Positions 1 to 9,624 of a stretch of DNA of 64,000 nucleotides are shown here, piece by piece. Each line of letters starts with the position of its first letter. Position 1 is the stretch's first letter. A program made the position numbers and the translations under genes. The notes under the pieces were generated by a model. That model was not told where the DNA came from. It made no database searches and saw nothing but the letters and a program-made list of their open reading frames with translations. The stretch lies in contig NZ_BCVC01000010.1 in the NCBI RefSeq assembly GCF_001591545.1, positions 1-64,000 on the forward strand. The letters are read 5' to 3'. This stretch comes from Lederbergia lenta NBRC 16444. Lineage in GTDB: Bacteria; Bacillota; Bacilli; Bacillales; Bacillaceae_C.

Positions 1-50
1 TTTCTGTTTTGTTTAGTTTTCAAAGAACTATGTTTTTTGCGACAAGAATT
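1..50 (-). other. rRNA operon leader with boxA-like sequence (partial)
   Basis: Read on the minus strand this stretch contains TTCTTTGAAAACTAAACA, the boxA-like antitermination sequence that in Bacillus precedes 16S rRNA genes. It follows a near-consensus promoter. The rRNA genes themselves would lie beyond the left edge, so this is an inference from leader and promoter together. Confidence 0.7.
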
Positions 51-79
51 ATCATAACATTCATTGTCTATTGTGTCAA
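51..79 (-). promoter_or_regulatory. Strong sigma-A promoter (probable rrn P2)
   Basis: On the minus strand TTGACA (79-74) is followed by exactly 17 bases and TATGAT (56-51), five or more bases matching consensus in each hexamer. An A/T-rich tract lies upstream, as expected for an UP element of a stable-RNA promoter. Confidence 0.8.
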
Positions 80-139
80 ACACTTTTTAAAAAATCTTTT
101 TTCGAAAAATATTTTTCCGCTCATCAGCGACAGTTATTA

Positions 140-168
140 ATATTAAACTATTAAATAGTATAAGTCAA
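140..168 (-). promoter_or_regulatory. Upstream tandem sigma-A promoter (probable rrn P1)
   Basis: On the minus strand TTGACT (168-163), 17 bases, TAATAT (145-140). It lies about 90 bp upstream of the second promoter in the same direction, the tandem P1/P2 layout usual for Bacillus rRNA operons. Confidence 0.65.
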
Positions 169-689
169 CACCTATCACAAATAAATGTCGATTTATTTCT
201 TTGGCCCTATTAACACTTTTTATATGATTTGATATCCTCCCCAGAAATTTAATTACATTTATATAGGAAGTAACAGAGCAAAACTTGTTAAGTATGATGA
301 GTTAAATCAAGAAAAATTGTCGCTATAATCCCAGAAAAAGTTCAACTAACACAATAAAGTTAGCCGACGCTTAAAAATGAAATTTAATTTAAATAGGATA
401 AAAATCGGAATTCTGATAAACAGTCCTGTCTTTTCCAGAAAAATAATCAGTTCCATTTCTAAAAACTTTTTCATCTCGATAGATGTACAGGATACTTTAC
501 ATTTAAATGGTCTTGAATATTTCCCAACGGTTTATCGAAGTTGCTAATACCATTGAACTCAAGTCAAACATTAAATGTAAATTGTTTTTTATTGTTTTAT
601 ATCTTCTTCATATTATTACAAGTTTTGAGTAAGATAACACCGACAAAGAATTTTGTTTTGTCAACTACATTTCGAAAGGGCGTAATTAC

Positions 690-815
690 ATGAATAAAAA
701 GCCAGATAAAGCGAAGGACAAGCAATCTAGCCAACCAGAACCTTTAAGTGGTTCTCATAAGGTTAAAAATCAAAATCATACTAGACAAAAAAAGGGTAGT
801 AATCACGATATGTAA
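690..815 (+). CDS. sspP: Small acid-soluble spore protein P family
   Basis: This 41-residue ORF has the ribosome site GAAAGGG nine bases ahead of ATG. The C-terminal two thirds (residues 16-41: [19 protein letters not shown], then a short basic tail ending in HDM) match what I know of SspP of Bacillus ([19 protein letters not shown]...SHDM). SspP is a minor small acid-soluble protein of the spore core, made in the forespore. The N-terminus is shorter than the roughly 48-residue B. subtilis protein. The gene is monocistronic and followed by a hairpin. I could not identify a forespore promoter with confidence. The gene marks the organism as a spore former. Confidence 0.85.
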   Translation: MNKKPDKAKDKQSSQPEPLSGSHKVKNQNHTRQKKGSNHDM

Positions 816-835
816 TGTCATCTGTAGGAATATAT

Positions 836-869
836 ACTTCGAGAGCAGATGTACCTTTGCTCTCGAAGT
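836..869 (+). terminator. Hairpin downstream of sspP
   Basis: A perfect 12-bp inverted repeat (ACTTCGAGAGCA at 836-847 with TGCTCTCGAAGT at 858-869) with a 10-base loop. There is no clear T-run, so termination is inferred from position after sspP. Confidence 0.55.
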
Positions 870-1184
870 AATATAAATCTGCCCAGCTACACTAAGCCTC
901 AACCATGGCTATCCATGTTCCGTTACCCTCGAATAACGGAAAATTACCATGACGAGAAACGAACAACAAGTGTTTACAGTATTGCAGTGAGTTATATTAA
1001 CTGAAGAGGTATTTTAAGCATTTGTCTCAGAATAAACATAGAAAAATTTTTAGAAATATATAGCAAAATTAAAATAAACCGCATATTCGATTAACAAAAT
1101 CGCGATACTCGGTTATTTTTGATGGCGTCAAATATAAAAGTTCATTATAGAAAATAATAAACTTGAATTTTGTATAATGATAAT
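870..1184. other. Intergenic, no gene recognised
   Basis: I see no supported gene here. An 8-bp inverted repeat (TTCCGTTA at 918-925 with TAACGGAA at 934-941) is the only structure noted. The stretch lies downstream of both sspP and the SinI-like gene. Confidence 0.5.
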
Positions 1185-1379
1185 CTAACTTTCCCGTCTT
1201 TGGTTATGAATGGATTGTGGACTGTTGAACTCGGAAAAGTCTCCTTTTCTAATAAACTCTCTTACCTCTTCTAGAGTAAATCCAAGGTTTCTTGCAGCAA
1301 TCATTAATGCTATCCATTCTTTATCTAAACTATTAGTTTGCTGTTGTTCAATCGGCTTCATTAAAAGTCCATCCCCCAT
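1185..1379 (-). CDS. SinI-like antirepressor domain protein
   Basis: The product has 64 residues, or 58 if translation begins at the in-frame ATG at 1361, which has GGGGGATGG just upstream; the first ATG at 1379 has AGGTG nearby, so the start is uncertain. Residues 18-44 (LDKEWIALMIAARNLGFTLEEVREFI) match the SinI dimerisation helices (LDQEWVELMVEAKEANISPEEIRKYL in B. subtilis from memory). SinI binds the repressor SinR and relieves repression of biofilm matrix genes. No SinR or DNA-binding domain is encoded next to it. It is the last gene after the adhesin and sortase on the same strand, 90 bp after the sortase, so it may be cotranscribed and feed back on a SinR-type repressor encoded elsewhere. 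Confidence 0.75.
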   Translation of the reverse strand: MGDGLLMKPIEQQQTNSLDKEWIALMIAARNLGFTLEEVREFIRKGDFSEFNSPQSIHNQRRES

Positions 1380-1468
1380 TCATACACCTGTGAATGAAAA
1401 TAAAAAATACCCCTCATATTATTTGTTTAATTGTATTCTAAGTATTTCAGGGGCTTACTTTGCATTTC

Positions 1469-2065
1469 TTAATCCTCGATGGTTTCGATTAACTCACCTT
1501 TAACAGCAATGCGGTCTGAACCGGTTACCGTGCATGTAATCAGTGTGATTTCATTTTTATCTTCTCGATCATCTAGGGTTTCAACCGCAGTGGGTTCAAT
1601 TTTTGAAGAGCTTGTGACTTCATAAACAAATGTTTTATTACCCACATACAAATATACTTTTTCACCAACTTTCACTTTAGGTAAACGGCTAAAATGTCTT
1701 TTATCTCTATATCCTCTATGTCCTGCAATTGTAAAATTCCCAAATCCTGGAACTTGCTCTCTCTTAATTTGTGTTAAAGCAATATTTAAATTATCTTCCG
1801 TTGTCTCCTCGAGAACTTTTTGCTTTAACCCAATCGTTGGAATCTCAAGCTCTAGCACTCCCTTTAACTGATCTTCAGTAAGAGAGAGATCTTCTATCGC
1901 GGAAAGATCTACATCTGCACCGTTTGACTCTGAAATAAGAGAAAGGGCATCTTCTAATGCCCTTAACTCTTTTCCTTGCTGCCATTCTTGATAGAGGGGA
2001 AACAAGATGAAGGTCAGGCCCGCAAGCGAAAACACAATACCAATCATGAATTTTGTATTTTTCAT
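1469..2065 (-). CDS. Sortase (class A-like transpeptidase)
   Basis: The product has 198 residues. An N-terminal membrane anchor (about 8-25) is followed by a coiled linker and the sortase barrel. Catalytic residues are visible: His in TIAGHRGYRD, Cys in ITLITCT, and Arg eight positions downstream (SDRIAVKGEL). Sortases cleave LPXTG between Thr and Gly and attach surface proteins to peptidoglycan. The ATG at 2065 has a long AAGGAGGGAGGGG site and lies 22 bp after the LPQTG adhesin stop, so the two are an operon and the adhesin is the obvious substrate. The TLITC and R spacing is closer to class A than class D, but the class is not certain. Confidence 0.9.
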   Translation of the reverse strand: MKNTKFMIGIVFSLAGLTFILFPLYQEWQQGKELRALEDALSLISESNGADVDLSAIEDLSLTEDQLKGVLELEIPTIGLKQKVLEETTEDNLNIALTQIKREQVPGFGNFTIAGHRGYRDKRHFSRLPKVKVGEKVYLYVGNKTFVYEVTSSSKIEPTAVETLDDREDKNEITLITCTVTGSDRIAVKGELIETIED

Positions 2066-2087
2066 AGAGTCTTCCCCTCCCTCCTTA

Positions 2088-5000
2088 TTACGCCTTCTTT
2101 TTCCGACGGAAGATTAATACTCCCCCCATAGCCAACAACAAGAATCCCGCAATCATCATGTACATAAATTGCTCTTCCCCTGTTTGCGGGAGTTTTCCTC
2201 CGTAATTGCCAGGCTTATTTCCACTGACAGGTTTCACCTCACCACCCGGTTTATTAACTTGCTCACCAGGTTCCGTTGGTTCTGTTGGTTTAACAGGCTC
2301 TGGATCTAAGATGTTGGTAATATCATAGCCGTCTATAATAGATGTATAACCATCTACTCGTTGTTCTTTGACTGTGTACATGTATGCTACACCATTCTCA
2401 TCAAACTCCGCTAAATCCTTAAAGCTGTACATCCACCCCGCTTTATCCGTCACTTCAACTGTATTAATTACTTTGCCGTTTTGTAATAAGTCTACCTGGA
2501 TGGAATCTGGGCGATTTGTTGCATGATCACCTTTCCAAGTTTTCGTGCCTTCTACAGATGTTATACCGACACGAATGTTCGTAATATCATAACCATCCAT
2601 TTTCGTCTTATAACCTGCTACTTCCGCTTCTTCAATTGTGTATTCATACGCTATACCTTCGTCATCATATGCTTCTAGATCTGTAAAATCATGTGTCCAT
2701 TCATTTTTAGCTGTTACTATTGCTTCTTTGATTGGTTCTCCATTTCTCAACAGATTTACTTTGATGGAATCCGGACGATCTTTTGCATTATCATCTTTCC
2801 ATCCCTTTGTTACATCCACTGATGTTTGTTCAGATTTGATATTGGTAATATTAAATCCATTTACCTCTGATTTATAGCCTGGGACACCTTGCTCTTTAAC
2901 GGCATATTCGTACTCTGCACCGTTTTCGTCATATTTGGCTAGGTCTTTAAAGCTATACGACCAATTACTTGTTTTTGTTACCTCTTGCGTCGCTTCTACC
3001 ACACCATTTTTGAGTAGATTGACTTTGATCATTTCTGGACGATCAGCTGAGTTGTCATCTTTCCAGGTTTTCGTGCCTTCTACAGATGTTATACCTACGC
3101 GAACGTTCGTAATATCGAAACCTTCTACTATCGAATCGTAGCCATCAACCGCGTGTTCTTGCACTTCGTAATGGTAGGCGACACCCTCTTCATCGTATTT
3201 CTGTAAGTCCGCGAACAGATACTTCCAGTCCGTTTCGGCTGCAACTTCTTTCGTGTAAACCACTTTTCCATTTTGTAAAAGATTCACCTTGATTTTTTCC
3301 GGACGGTCTGCCGCGTTATCGTCTTTCCAAGTTTTCGTTCCTTCTATCAATGAGGTACCTACACGAACGTTCGTAATGTCGAAACCTTCTACCGCTGAGG
3401 CGTAACCATCAACTGCACGTTCTTTGACTTCATATTTGTAGGCGATACCCTCATCATCATATTTCTGCAAGTCCGTGAATAGGTACTTCCAGTTTGTTTC
3501 CACTGTAACTTCTTTTGTATCAATTACTTCTCCATTTTGTAAAAGGTCTACTTTGATCTTTTCTGGTCGATCTGTTGCGTTAGCATCTTTCCAGGTTTTC
3601 GTACCTTCTACTGATGTTGTACCTACACGAACATTGGTAATATTGAAACCATCTACAGTCGAATTATATCCATTAACTGCATGTTCTTTCACTGCGTAAT
3701 TGTAGACTACACCTTCATCATCATATTTCTGCAAGTCTGTAAATAGGTAATCCCAGTTTGTTTCATTGGTGACTTCTTTCGTGTCAACTACATCACCATT
3801 TCGCAATAGGTCTACTTTGATCTTTTCCGGACGATCTGCGGAGTTATTGTCTTTCCATGTTTTCGTGCCTTCTACTGATGTTACACCTACGCGAACGTTT
3901 GTAATATTAAAACCATTAACAGTTGAATCATACCCATCAACCATTTGTTCTTTCACTGCGTAATTGTAGGCTACACCTTCATCATCATATTTCTGCAAAT
4001 CTGTGAAGTAATATTTCCAATCTGCTTCCGCTGTAATTTCTCGAGTGTCAACTACTTTACCATTTCGCAATAGATCTACTTTGATCTTTTCTGGACGATC
4101 TGTGGCATTATCATCTTTCCAGGTTTTCGTACCTTCCACTGATGTTTTACCTACACGGACGTTGGTAATATTAAAATCATCGACAGTTGAATCATATCCA
4201 TCAACCGCGTGTTCTTTCACAGTATATTGGTATGCGACACCTTCGTCATCATACTTCTGCAATTCCGGGAAAAGGTACTTCCAATTTGCATCCGACGTGA
4301 CTTCTTGAGCATCCACCACTTTACCATTTTGCAAAAGGTCCACTTTGATCTTTTCTGGACGATCTGTCGCATTATCGTCCTTCCATATTTTCTTGCCCTC
4401 TACTGATGTCGTACCAGTACGAACATTGGTAATATCGTAATTGTCGACAGTCGAATTATATCCATCAACTTCATGTTCTTTCACTGCGTACTTGAAGACC
4501 ACACCTTCATCATCATACTTTTGCAAGTCTAAAAATAAGAACTTCCAATCTGTTTCAGCCGTGACTTCTTGAGTATCAATTACTCTACTATTTTGTAATA
4601 GGTCTACCTTGATCTTTTCCGGACGATCTGCTGAGTTGTCGTCTTTCCAAGTTTTAGTGCCTTCTACTGATGTTTTGCCAACTCGTAGATTGGTAATATC
4701 AAAACCATCAATTTTTGTTTCATAACCAACTACTTCTACTTCTTCGATTGTGTATTCATACGCAACGCCTTCGTCATCATATGCCTCTAGTTCTGTAAAC
4801 TCATGTTTCCACTCATTTTCAGCTGTTACCATTGCTTCTTTGAATGGTTCACCATCTCTTAAAAGATTTACTTGAATGGAATCTGGACGATCTGTTGCAT
4901 TATCGTCCTTCCAACCTTTTGTAACAGGCACTGATATTTGCTCAGATTTGATATTGGTAATATTAAATCCATCAACTTCTGATTTATACCCTGGAACACC

Positions 5001-8000
5001 TTGCTCCTTAACTGTGTATTTGTACACCACACCGTTTTCATCATATTTAGCCAAATCTTTAAAGCTATATGACCAGTTACTTTCTTTCGTAACCTCTTTC
5101 GTTTCTACTACGATGTCATTTTGTAATAGATTTACCTTTATTACTTCTGGACGATCTGCAGCATTATCATCTTTCCATATTTTCATTCCCTCTACTGATG
5201 TTATGCCAGCCCGAACATTGGTAATATTAAAACCATCAACAGACGATTTATACCCTTCTACTTCTTTTTCTCTTACAGTATAGGTATACTTTTTACTTTC
5301 ATCGTTATATTCATCTAACCCAACAAAGCTAAAGGTCCAATTCCTTGCAGCTGTTACCTCGACTTCTTTAATAATTTCATCATTTCGAAGTAATTCTACA
5401 ACAATTGACTGTGGACGTTCCTTGGAATCCCCATCCTTCCAATCTTTCGTACCTTCTATTTCTCTCTTTGTTTTCGTATTCTTTTTAGTAACCTTTATCT
5501 TCTCTGTTTGCTTTTCTTTTATTGTGAAAGGAATTGGCGTTTTATCTAATTCATAACCAAGTCGTGGTTTTGTTTCCACGAATTGATACTCTCCTGGCTT
5601 CAATTCATCCTTGTAAATAATCCCTTGATCATTAGTCGTTAGAGTTGCAAGCGTCACCCATTTATCTTCATCTTTTTGTTGAAGCTCAAACTCGGCATCT
5701 CCGAGCTTTTTATTTGGATTTTCACTATCTAACTTCTCTAATTCAACAGCACGAATAATTTTCATATTTTTAATAGTTTTACTGTTGCTTGCACTTCCAT
5801 TATCTCCACCAATTGTAATAGTAATTGCCTCGCTGTTCTCGAGATATCCTTCTGGGGCTTTATCTTCAATTAAAAGGTAATCCCCGAAAAGTAATTTATC
5901 GAATACAATTTCTCCATTACTATTAGTAGTTGCTGTTTTAATAACAACGCCACTATCTGCATCTTTCAAGGTAAACGTTGCATCTGGAAGTAACTTTCCA
6001 TCATTTGCATCCGTCTTCGTTAATGTTAAACTACCTACTTCCCCACTTCCGGTCCCCATACCTGTAGTATGCTTTACTACAATTTCACTTTTTGACTCGC
6101 TTACTGGACCCTCTGTAGTCTTGTCACCTTTAAATGAAATATCATTGTTAATTTTATCACCAGTCTTCGCAAGAATAAGTGATTGATATTCTAAAGTATA
6201 CGGTTTGCTAATTTCATTATTGAATTTAAGTTCAAAAGAATATGGATCCTCTGTAAACTTAAGCGTGTAATCTTCACCGAGCTTTAACTCATCACCTTTT
6301 GTTACAGTTCCATTTTCAGCCACCTTAGTAGCGTATAAGTGAAATGACTGCTCTAAAACTGATTGGTTATCGCTAGGTGTATCAATTACTGTTGCATTAT
6401 TAACTTTTGCTTGGGCAAAATTGATATTGACCTTCCAGTCTATGATTTTACCATTTTGCTCGGCTGATTTAGTCGTGTACGCTCCACCGTGTGGAATAGA
6501 TACAGATGCGGTGAGATCTGCTTGTTTTTTCGTACCATCAAAAACAGTTACCTTATTATCATATATTTTTTCAACGAAGCTTAAATTCTTTAAGCTTGTT
6601 TTATACGTTATTTGGTATGCTTCGTTTATTTCATCTCTAAATTCAACTTTAAATCCTTTTTTTCCATCCTTTTCAATCTCTGTCTTCGTATAAAGATCTG
6701 GAGAAACTAATTCTCCTACCTCTACCGCATTTTCTCCCTGTTTAGGAATTACTTTGTGAACTTCTATGGAAGTTAGGTCGACTTTAAGATTTTCACTTTG
6801 TGTAATAAAATCCTCAATAGAAGCACTAGTAAGTTTTTGTAAATTATAATTAAAAACAATACTCCAAGTGATTTCTTGTGTAATGGCATTATATGAACTA
6901 TTTTTAAAACCATTAAACTGTGTATAGTCATTTGGTATGAAATTAGACTGCGCCTCTTTTGTCTTCTCCGCACCATCTTTGTCAGTCCAAGCAAGAGTTG
7001 CTTTATTTTGCAAGTAGTTTAATGATTTGTCTTTTCGCTGCTCATAATCAAAATCTGTTTTGTATTTGATTGTATGTGCTGAATTAATCGTTTTATTAAA
7101 CTGAATAACAAACTCATTTTGCTCATCCTTAACTATTTCATAATCCCCAGGACTCGCTAACTTTCCATCATTATTTGTAATCACAATGCTTTCAGGATCT
7201 AACGTAAGCCCCCCGTTTGTAAATACATCAGTTAATAGGACATTCTTCATTTCTTGATGATCATGATTAAAGGAAATCGTCCATTCAATTATTTTATCTT
7301 TATAATTTGGTGTTCCATGATTTTTAAATAGAATCTGTTGACCAACAAGTTGCTTCCCAGTAGAGTATCTATCATCCGCAAGATAAATTCTATTTTCAAT
7401 ATCTATTCCATCAAAAACACGATCCGTAGCTTTTGTTTTATACTCGATTATATACGCAGAATCTATATCTTTATTGAATTGAAGGTTAAAATTGAATTTT
7501 CTATTTATTGGGTTTCCAGCTTCCTCTACTGTCCCATCAACATTATAGGTTACTGTATAATCTCCCTTTTCTACTACTTCACCAATCATTTCCTTGCCAT
7601 TACTGTCAATAGTTACGTCCTTAACTACAATTGATTCCCTCATTAGTTCTTGGCTATCATTTTTTATAAACGCATCCCTCAAGTACGCATCTACTTGCGC
7701 AATGTTCTTTTCATCGTAATTATATCGAATTTGCCATGTAATCGTTTGATTCTTAGAATCATAATGAGCTGCTTTTTTCGCGATTGGATGGCCTCTTTGT
7801 ACACCTACAGATGCACTTGCATCAGCAACCTTAGTGCCATTTGATAGCAATTCTGCTGTATTTTTAAAGTCCTTTTGATCCCCATCAGTAATATCCGTTG
7901 TATACACTACTCGATAAGCAGTATTAATATCGCCACGAAAATCAAGGGAAAAATCTTTTCCATCTGTAGTATTCCCGACAATATATTTGCTTTGATCTAC

Positions 8001-9404
8001 TAGTTCACCTAGAGTAACGGTTCCATCCATTTTAGTAATCAAGTGATATAGCTTGAGACTATCTTTTTGTAATTTTTGCCCCGCTTGAATTGGGTCATTT
8101 AAAACTGCGTTTTCAATTTTTTCTAATGTTTTATTAAAATCCACTGTCCACTCAATTGTTTCAGCGTTATATCCTTTATTGGGTACACCCTTTTTCTCAA
8201 TTGCTGGCCCGCCAGGATTATACGTAATCGGTACTTTTATTGAATCGCCACCCTCAATTGGTGTAACGATAATTTCTTTGTCTTCTGTAATGATAATATC
8301 TTTACTTAATTCTGTTAACACTTCGAGCGTCCCTTTAATATTAGAATGATGCTCAATATACTCTGTAAATTCAACAGTCGCTGTGCCATCCTTCGCGACT
8401 GAAAAGTGACCAAAGATATCACCATTCGGAGCTTTCATAGGTGAAGCAATAACAAATTCATACACTTCCAATTCTGCTGGAAGTTGAAATGTGAACGTTG
8501 ATCCAGCTGCATATCCATGACCATTTTCAAGCGCCCAATCATAATACACTGAAATGATTGAGTCAGGCCCAGCACTTTCTATTACATTTCCCTTTTCGTC
8601 TTGAATAATTAATTTAGTACTAGTTAAAATATTTCCCTTTATTTCCGTGCTTTTCAGTTCCTTTTTAGATTTTAATGCTGATAAATCTTCCTTAATATCA
8701 GCTGCTTGCTCTTCCTTTTCGCCTGTATCTTCTACTATTGTTTCCTCAGGCGCTTCTGTTTTCTCATCTTCTATTTCTCCGCCCTCTTGATCAACAACTT
8801 CCGTATCCTCCGCAATCGTTTCCTCTTCAGTCTCTTTTGATTCTCCCGTTGCTTCCTCGGTTGTTTCATCCTTCGCCTTTATTTCAAAAGCAACATCAAT
8901 AACCTGTGCTTTACCATTGTTAATAAATGTAAGTGCTGTTGTTTCACTATCCTTTATTACTTCTTTATCAAAAATAACCGGAATAGTGATGGTTCCAGTC
9001 TCATTAACAGGGATTTCTATTTCATCATTTACAGTTACTGAAACCATACCACCAGTAGCAACTTCATATGAAGCTACTTCCAGTCCATCCTTCGCTATCA
9101 ATTTACCACTTTCCTGCTTTATGATCTTTAATGCAGGTGGAAGTTTTATTGAATGAACATCCCCCGCCCTTACATTTGCATCTGTCAGTTTCCAATCTAA
9201 CTGTATACGCACAGCTGATTCTGGACTGATCTGCTTTTCAGCATTGATTACTTCACCCGCTTCATCTATTAAAGATATATTAGCGAAAACGTCCTTTTCT
9301 GGATTACTTATCGCCTGCACTTGTACCGGTAGCCCAATACTGGTAAAAATAGTATTGGATATTAGCACAAAGATAAAAGCAATAATACTAACCTTTTTCC
9401 CCAT
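2088..9404 (-). CDS. Giant LPQTG cell-wall-anchored adhesin with collagen-binding-like and Cna-B domains
   Basis: The product has 2438 residues. Order: signal peptide (1-32, VQVQA cleavage region); an Ig-like region; an acidic Glu/Thr-rich linker (about 175-245); another adhesin module; five repeated collagen-adhesin-like domains starting near residues 400, 543, 693, 831 and 976, each opening with a pattern like NAETIEWTVDFN; two SpaA-like domains (about 1125 and 1220); twelve Cna-B repeats of about 88 residues (1315-2364); a Pro-rich wall spacer; LPQTG near 2404; a hydrophobic segment and RRKKK tail. The Cna-B units keep the Lys (GTKTW), Glu (YTVKE) and Asn (FNITN) expected for self-made isopeptide bonds, implying a rigid stalk. 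The ligand is unknown. The start has AGGGAGG upstream. The sortase follows directly; a SARP-type regulator gene lies upstream, with direct repeats before this gene. Confidence 0.93.
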   Translation of the reverse strand: MGKKVSIIAFIFVLISNTIFTSIGLPVQVQAISNPEKDVFANISLIDEAGEVINAEKQISPESAVRIQLDWKLTDANVRAGDVHSIKLPPALKIIKQESGKLIAKDGLEVASYEVATGGMVSVTVNDEIEIPVNETGTITIPVIFDKEVIKDSETTALTFINNGKAQVIDVAFEIKAKDETTEEATGESKETEEETIAEDTEVVDQEGGEIEDEKTEAPEETIVEDTGEKEEQAADIKEDLSALKSKKELKSTEIKGNILTSTKLIIQDEKGNVIESAGPDSIISVYYDWALENGHGYAAGSTFTFQLPAELEVYEFVIASPMKAPNGDIFGHFSVAKDGTATVEFTEYIEHHSNIKGTLEVLTELSKDIIITEDKEIIVTPIEGGDSIKVPITYNPGGPAIEKKGVPNKGYNAETIEWTVDFNKTLEKIENAVLNDPIQAGQKLQKDSLKLYHLITKMDGTVTLGELVDQSKYIVGNTTDGKDFSLDFRGDINTAYRVVYTTDITDGDQKDFKNTAELLSNGTKVADASASVGVQRGHPIAKKAAHYDSKNQTITWQIRYNYDEKNIAQVDAYLRDAFIKNDSQELMRESIVVKDVTIDSNGKEMIGEVVEKGDYTVTYNVDGTVEEAGNPINRKFNFNLQFNKDIDSAYIIEYKTKATDRVFDGIDIENRIYLADDRYSTGKQLVGQQILFKNHGTPNYKDKIIEWTISFNHDHQEMKNVLLTDVFTNGGLTLDPESIVITNNDGKLASPGDYEIVKDEQNEFVIQFNKTINSAHTIKYKTDFDYEQRKDKSLNYLQNKATLAWTDKDGAEKTKEAQSNFIPNDYTQFNGFKNSSYNAITQEITWSIVFNYNLQKLTSASIEDFITQSENLKVDLTSIEVHKVIPKQGENAVEVGELVSPDLYTKTEIEKDGKKGFKVEFRDEINEAYQITYKTSLKNLSFVEKIYDNKVTVFDGTKKQADLTASVSIPHGGAYTTKSAEQNGKIIDWKVNINFAQAKVNNATVIDTPSDNQSVLEQSFHLYATKVAENGTVTKGDELKLGEDYTLKFTEDPYSFELKFNNEISKPYTLEYQSLILAKTGDKINNDISFKGDKTTEGPVSESKSEIVVKHTTGMGTGSGEVGSLTLTKTDANDGKLLPDATFTLKDADSGVVIKTATTNSNGEIVFDKLLFGDYLLIEDKAPEGYLENSEAITITIGGDNGSASNSKTIKNMKIIRAVELEKLDSENPNKKLGDAEFELQQKDEDKWVTLATLTTNDQGIIYKDELKPGEYQFVETKPRLGYELDKTPIPFTIKEKQTEKIKVTKKNTKTKREIEGTKDWKDGDSKERPQSIVVELLRNDEIIKEVEVTAARNWTFSFVGLDEYNDESKKYTYTVREKEVEGYKSSVDGFNITNVRAGITSVEGMKIWKDDNAADRPEVIKVNLLQNDIVVETKEVTKESNWSYSFKDLAKYDENGVVYKYTVKEQGVPGYKSEVDGFNITNIKSEQISVPVTKGWKDDNATDRPDSIQVNLLRDGEPFKEAMVTAENEWKHEFTELEAYDDEGVAYEYTIEEVEVVGYETKIDGFDITNLRVGKTSVEGTKTWKDDNSADRPEKIKVDLLQNSRVIDTQEVTAETDWKFLFLDLQKYDDEGVVFKYAVKEHEVDGYNSTVDNYDITNVRTGTTSVEGKKIWKDDNATDRPEKIKVDLLQNGKVVDAQEVTSDANWKYLFPELQKYDDEGVAYQYTVKEHAVDGYDSTVDDFNITNVRVGKTSVEGTKTWKDDNATDRPEKIKVDLLRNGKVVDTREITAEADWKYYFTDLQKYDDEGVAYNYAVKEQMVDGYDSTVNGFNITNVRVGVTSVEGTKTWKDNNSADRPEKIKVDLLRNGDVVDTKEVTNETNWDYLFTDLQKYDDEGVVYNYAVKEHAVNGYNSTVDGFNITNVRVGTTSVEGTKTWKDANATDRPEKIKVDLLQNGEVIDTKEVTVETNWKYLFTDLQKYDDEGIAYKYEVKERAVDGYASAVEGFDITNVRVGTSLIEGTKTWKDDNAADRPEKIKVNLLQNGKVVYTKEVAAETDWKYLFADLQKYDEEGVAYHYEVQEHAVDGYDSIVEGFDITNVRVGITSVEGTKTWKDDNSADRPEMIKVNLLKNGVVEATQEVTKTSNWSYSFKDLAKYDENGAEYEYAVKEQGVPGYKSEVNGFNITNIKSEQTSVDVTKGWKDDNAKDRPDSIKVNLLRNGEPIKEAIVTAKNEWTHDFTDLEAYDDEGIAYEYTIEEAEVAGYKTKMDGYDITNIRVGITSVEGTKTWKGDHATNRPDSIQVDLLQNGKVINTVEVTDKAGWMYSFKDLAEFDENGVAYMYTVKEQRVDGYTSIIDGYDITNILDPEPVKPTEPTEPGEQVNKPGGEVKPVSGNKPGNYGGKLPQTGEEQFMYMMIAGFLLLAMGGVLIFRRKKKA
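2311..5463 (-). repeat. Twelve tandem Cna-B domain repeats (about 264 bp each)
   Basis: The stretch divides into twelve units of roughly 88 codons, each beginning VEGTKTWKDDN.ADRP and ending FDITNVRVG. From the N-terminus the order is one divergent unit, an A-B pair (A ends in ITNIKSE, B begins VTKGWKDDN), six nearly uniform units, a second A-B pair, and one last unit. The second pair is clearly a copy of the first, so the array has a nested layout rather than a simple tandem ladder. Confidence 0.88.
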
Positions 9405-9534
9405 TCCTTTTTTCCTCCCTTTTTGGCTTAAACCCTTTTAAAACTAGTAGATATAGTGTAATTCCCCTTCTATTTATGTACTCGGATATGTGGTTTAGAT
9501 AAGCCAATTACCTTGTAAATATTAACAAAACAAC

Positions 9535-9552
9535 TCTGAACAAAATCTGAAC
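9535..9552 (-). promoter_or_regulatory. Candidate SARP-type operator upstream of adhesin
   Basis: Two identical heptamers, TCTGAAC on the plus strand (9535-9541 and 9546-9552), are separated by 4 bp, an 11-bp period. On the adhesin strand a TAATAT element (9524-9519) follows the proximal copy after 10 bp. Heptamer repeats with 11-bp spacing just ahead of -10 are the known binding geometry of SARP regulators; the neighbouring regulator has that architecture. Binding is inferred. Confidence 0.5.
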
Positions 9553-9593
9553 ACATTTAATCTTTTGTTTTATGACGAGGGTTAGATATAAAT

Positions 9594-9624
9594 AAAAAAA
9601 GCCACCTACATTTATTAGGTGGCT
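9594..9624 (-). terminator. Rho-independent terminator after response regulator
   Basis: The 9-bp stem AGCCACCTA (9600-9608) / TAGGTGGCT (9616-9624) has an A-run at 9594-9600, which is a U-run on the minus strand. It follows the response regulator by about 210 bp and separates its transcript from the adhesin operon. Confidence 0.75.

Noticed and set aside
640-664. TTGACA on the minus strand near 664 as a third rrn promoter
   Set aside because: No acceptable -10 hexamer lies at 16-18 bp; the nearest is 21 bp away.
2638-5283. Series of plus-strand ORFs opposite the Cna-B repeats
   Set aside because: They repeat every 264 bp, are antisense shadows of the repeat array and lack ribosome sites.
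6773-6994. Second minus-strand ORF inside the adhesin gene
   Set aside because: It is out-of-frame within a well-supported long gene and has no start signal.
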